Shown: one piece after another, positions 5,227 through 7,497 of the stretch
How positions within the stretch are numbered: the first letter of the stretch is position 1
Layout: every line of letters begins with the position of its first letter
Notes under the pieces: model-generated
Told to the model about the DNA's origin: nothing
The model's input: only the letters and a program-made list of their open reading frames with translations
The model's database searches: none
Position numbers and translations under genes: made by a program
DNA from: Oscillospiraceae bacterium
Lineage (GTDB): Bacteria; Bacillota; Clostridia; WRCU01
Direction: 5' to 3'
NCBI GenBank assembly: GCA_009783805.1
Contig: WRCU01000069.1
Span: 1-7,497, forward strand
DNA length: 7,497 nucleotides

Positions 5227-6372
5227 CTATCCCAGCGCCCTGACTATCACGCCGCCGCCCAGCACGCAGTCGCCGTCATACATCACGACCGACTGGCCCG
5301 GGGTCACGGCCCTCTGCGGCTCGCCGAACTCCACCACGGCCTCGCCCTCGCCGGTCATCTCCAGCATGGCCGCCTGACCGGGCTGCGCGTACCTGACCTT
5401 GGCGGTCACCCTGACCTTCCCGCCCGGGGGCTCGGATGGGATCCAGTTCACCCCGGCGGCCAGGAGCCTCCTGGAGTAGAGCCCCGACTCGCCGCCCAGC
5501 CTGACCTCGCGGCGACCCGCGTCCACGCCCAGCACGTACAGCGGCCCCGACGCCGACGGGACGCCCAGTCCCCTCCTCTGGCCCACGGTATACCTATGGA
5601 TGCCCGAGTGCCTGCCGAGCGCCGCGCCGTCCGGGCCCACGAAGTCCCCGCCCGGAACCGCGCCCCCCGTCTCCCGCGCTATGTAGTCGGCGTAGCCCCC
5701 GTCGGCCACGAAGCACAGGTCCGAGCTCTCGCCGCCCTGGGGCGGGGCCAGCCCGAGGCCTTCGGCCACCTTCCTGACCTCGCCCTTCCGCATGCTCCCG
5801 ATAGGGAAGCAGGCGCGGCTCAGCTGCGCCTGACTCAAGGCGTACAGGAAGTAGCTCTGGTCCTTCGCGCTGTCGGCGCCGCGAAGGAGCAGCCGCCTGC
5901 CGGTGCCCGGGTCACGCCCCAGCCTAGCGTAGTGCCCCGTGGCCACAGCCGCGAACCCCTCGCCCAGCGCCAGGTCCAGCAGCGCGCCGAACTTCACGTG
6001 CCTGTTGCACTCCACGCAGGGATTGGGCGTCCGCCCACCCATATAACCTTCGATGAAAGGGCCGATGACCCGCCTGCGGAACTCGCCGGTCAGGTCGGCC
6101 ACGCGGTGCGGGATCGCAAGCGCCATGGCGGCCCGCCTCGCGGCGGCCACGTGCGCGGGCTCCGTCGGCCCGGGCGCCCCGCCGCCATGTGATGCGCCGG
6201 CGCAGCGATGGAGGACCATCGTCAGCCCGGCGCATCCGCGTCCGTCAGCCTTCAGCAGGTAGGCGGCCACGGAGCTGTCCACCCCGCCGCTCATCGCCAC
6301 GAGCGTCCCGTTCGGATCGGCCCCGCCGCCCTTCGCCGCGGGCGCCCCATCCGGACCCGTCCCGCCGCCCAT
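5227..6372 (-). CDS. mnmA: tRNA-specific 2-thiouridylase MnmA
   Basis: MnmA is an ATP-dependent cytoplasmic enzyme that thiolates uridine-34 of the Lys, Glu and Gln tRNAs, using sulfur relayed from a cysteine desulfurase. At 381 residues it is of normal length or slightly long. The PP-loop SGGVDSS lies at 28-34. The first catalytic Cys is Cys119 in NPCVECN, and the second is Cys220 in SSDLCF. TGHYAR (145-150), KDQSYFL (170-176) and YTVGQRRGLG are also family landmarks, and the C-terminal beta domain is present. The start at ATG 6372 gives an unusual Gly/Pro/Ala-rich lead of about 20 residues before the first beta strand (GTLVAMSGG) and has no visible ribosome site. A GTG about 9 nt before the SGG motif would be too short. 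The gene starts 33 nt after the acyl-CoA ligase stop, so translation may be coupled to it. No desulfurase gene lies in the window. Confidence 0.95.
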   Translation of the reverse strand: MGGGTGPDGAPAAKGGGADPNGTLVAMSGGVDSSVAAYLLKADGRGCAGLTMVLHRCAGASHGGGAPGPTEPAHVAAARRAAMALAIPHRVADLTGEFRRRVIGPFIEGYMGGRTPNPCVECNRHVKFGALLDLALGEGFAAVATGHYARLGRDPGTGRRLLLRGADSAKDQSYFLYALSQAQLSRACFPIGSMRKGEVRKVAEGLGLAPPQGGESSDLCFVADGGYADYIARETGGAVPGGDFVGPDGAALGRHSGIHRYTVGQRRGLGVPSASGPLYVLGVDAGRREVRLGGESGLYSRRLLAAGVNWIPSEPPGGKVRVTAKVRYAQPGQAAMLEMTGEGEAVVEFGEPQRAVTPGQSVVMYDGDCVLGGGVIVRALG

Positions 6373-6405
6373 CGCGTTAGGCGGACGCGCCGGCCGGGCG
6401 GCCCG

Positions 6406-7497
6406 TCACTTCCCGAAGCCCTTGATGGAGTCCTTCAGTACGCTCACGAGGTGCCTCTTGACCTTCTTGGTCGTGGTCTTCTCGAACTCCTTGTCGGTCA
6501 GGTCGAAGTCCTTTACGCGCTTGTAGGTCGGCAGCCTCTTGTTCACTTCCTTGATGTGCGCCTTGACCGCGTCGGCCAGCGCCGCGTCCCCGACCTTCCA
6601 TCCCTTGCCGAAGGCCTTCTCGGCCTCCTCCGGCTCGACGACGATCTCCGCCGCTATTATCGTGTCCTCGCCGTCCTCCGAGTCCTTCGCGTAGACGACG
6701 CATTCCTTGACCAGACCGCCCCCGGCCAGCAACGACTCTATCTCCTCGGGGTACACGTTCTTCCCGTTCTTGGTGACGATCACGTTCTTCTTGCGCCCGG
6801 TCAGGTACAGGAAGCCGTTCCTGTCCAGATACCCCATGTCGCCGGTACGGAACCAGCCGTCCTCCATCACCTTCGCGGTGGTCTCCGGGTCCTCGTGGTA
6901 GCCCATCATCACGTTGCCGCCCTTGACGCATACCTCGCCGATGCCGTCGGCGCCCTTGCCCCTCACCTCGACCTCGTTGCATGAGAGCTTGAGCCCGGCC
7001 GACCTGTCCCTGAACTTGGTGTCGGTGTTCAGGGCCGCGATGGGTGAGCATTCGGTGAGGCCGTAACCTTGGAGGAACAGCACGCCGATGCTCCGGAAGA
7101 ACTTGCTCACCTTCGGGTCTATGGCCGCGGCGCCTGATATCATGAGCCTCAGCCTGCCGCCGAACGTGTCGTGTATCTCCTTGAAGAGGCTCCGCGTCAC
7201 GTCGATCCCGAATATCCTCAGGAAGTTGCTCAGCTTTATGCCGATGCGCAGCTTCGTTTTTTTGCCCTTATGCTTGCCGGCCTGCTCCCAGATCCTGTCG
7301 TGGAACCGCTCGAAAAGCAGGGGGACCGCGAGCAGTATGGTGGGCCTGGCCTCGCGCATGTTGTCGGGGATGTGCCTCAGCCCTTCGGAGTAGGCCACGG
7401 CCAGCCCTTTATAAACCGGGCAGAGGAACCCGCACGTGCACTCATAGGTATGGTGGATCGGCAGGACGGAGAGCATCGTGTCCTTCTCGTCGATGTA
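6406..7497 (-). CDS. Long-chain acyl-CoA synthetase (AMP-binding enzyme), C-terminal part
   Basis: This is a membrane-associated or cytoplasmic adenylate-forming ligase that activates fatty acids to acyl-CoA through an acyl-AMP. The frame is open through the right edge, so only the last 363 residues are present; an ATG at 7476 is internal. Visible from the N-terminal side are the SVLPIHHTYE line, VPLLFERF, SGAAAID, then YGLTECSP (about 145-152, adenine and carboxylate pocket). GWFRTGD (about 214-220) has the ribose-binding Asp, and GRKKNVIVTKNGKNVYP is the hinge to the C-terminal lid. Near the end, TTTKKVKR carries the expected catalytic Lys. All core motifs in the visible part are intact. 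Wording is closest to the Clostridia type of FadD15/FAA1-like enzymes. The gene contains a 7-base A run (7257-7263) that stays in frame, in contrast to the island. It is followed by mnmA, probably in one operon. Confidence 0.93.
   Translation of the reverse strand, partial: YIDEKDTMLSVLPIHHTYECTCGFLCPVYKGLAVAYSEGLRHIPDNMREARPTILLAVPLLFERFHDRIWEQAGKHKGKKTKLRIGIKLSNFLRIFGIDVTRSLFKEIHDTFGGRLRLMISGAAAIDPKVSKFFRSIGVLFLQGYGLTECSPIAALNTDTKFRDRSAGLKLSCNEVEVRGKGADGIGEVCVKGGNVMMGYHEDPETTAKVMEDGWFRTGDMGYLDRNGFLYLTGRKKNVIVTKNGKNVYPEEIESLLAGGGLVKECVVYAKDSEDGEDTIIAAEIVVEPEEAEKAFGKGWKVGDAALADAVKAHIKEVNKRLPTYKRVKDFDLTDKEFEKTTTKKVKRHLVSVLKDSIKGFGK

Noticed and set aside
5596..6984. Long + strand open frames opposite mnmA and the acyl-CoA ligase
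   Set aside because: The opposite strand contains complete catalytic motifs of two well-known families; the + strand frames have none.
1..7497. tRNA, rRNA, CRISPR or riboswitch
   Set aside because: No cloverleaf, rRNA segment, regular repeat-spacer series or recognised aptamer pattern was seen on either strand by reading; a covariance-model scan was not possible.

Overview
The window carries six recognisable protein-coding loci. Most of it is G+C-rich with strongly G/C-ending codons, plus frequent AGG (Arg) and ATA (Ile), and several genes have clear GGAGG-type ribosome binding sites. The wording of the RNase Z and of the acyl-CoA ligase resembles versions I know from anaerobic Clostridia, so I infer a high-G+C Clostridia-like member of Bacillota. 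I cannot place it more finely from sequence alone.

Layout from left to right. Positions 1-162 hold no confident gene, only a possible 3' end of a + strand gene. Positions 163-1077 (minus) encode ribonuclease Z. From about 1113 to 3085 lies an extremely A+T-rich island, foreign in composition, with its own near-consensus promoter (3045-3073, minus) and two exported-type genes read leftward: a secreted cysteine-rich small protein (2647-3023) and an ABC-type family 1 solute-binding protein (1185-2659). Each island gene is split by a -1 frame change at a run of exactly seven T, and both runs fall in the phase of a classical -1 slippery heptamer. Positions 3206-4411 (+) encode a URO-D superfamily protein (methyltransferase-like, not HemE), followed 25 nt later by a YebC/PmpR/TACO1 family protein (4437-5177, +). 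Converging on it from the right are the tRNA 2-thiouridylase MnmA (5227-6372, minus) and, upstream of that, a long-chain acyl-CoA synthetase cut by the window edge (6406-7497, minus).

How they fit together: rnz and the URO-D gene diverge, and the island occupies the space between them. A rnz -10 box sits at the left border and a URO-D gene promoter at the right border, so the cassette appears to have landed in a divergent intergenic region without breaking either neighbour. No terminator is visible between the solute-binding gene and rnz, so island transcripts could run into rnz. RNase Z and MnmA both act on tRNA and YebC on gene expression, but they lie in three separate transcription units.

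The part most worth pursuing is the island: two exported proteins, no permease, no lipobox, and two matched poly-T frame changes. Candidate explanations are phase variation, programmed -1 frameshifting, recent decay, or homopolymer sequencing error. The sequence alone cannot decide among them.
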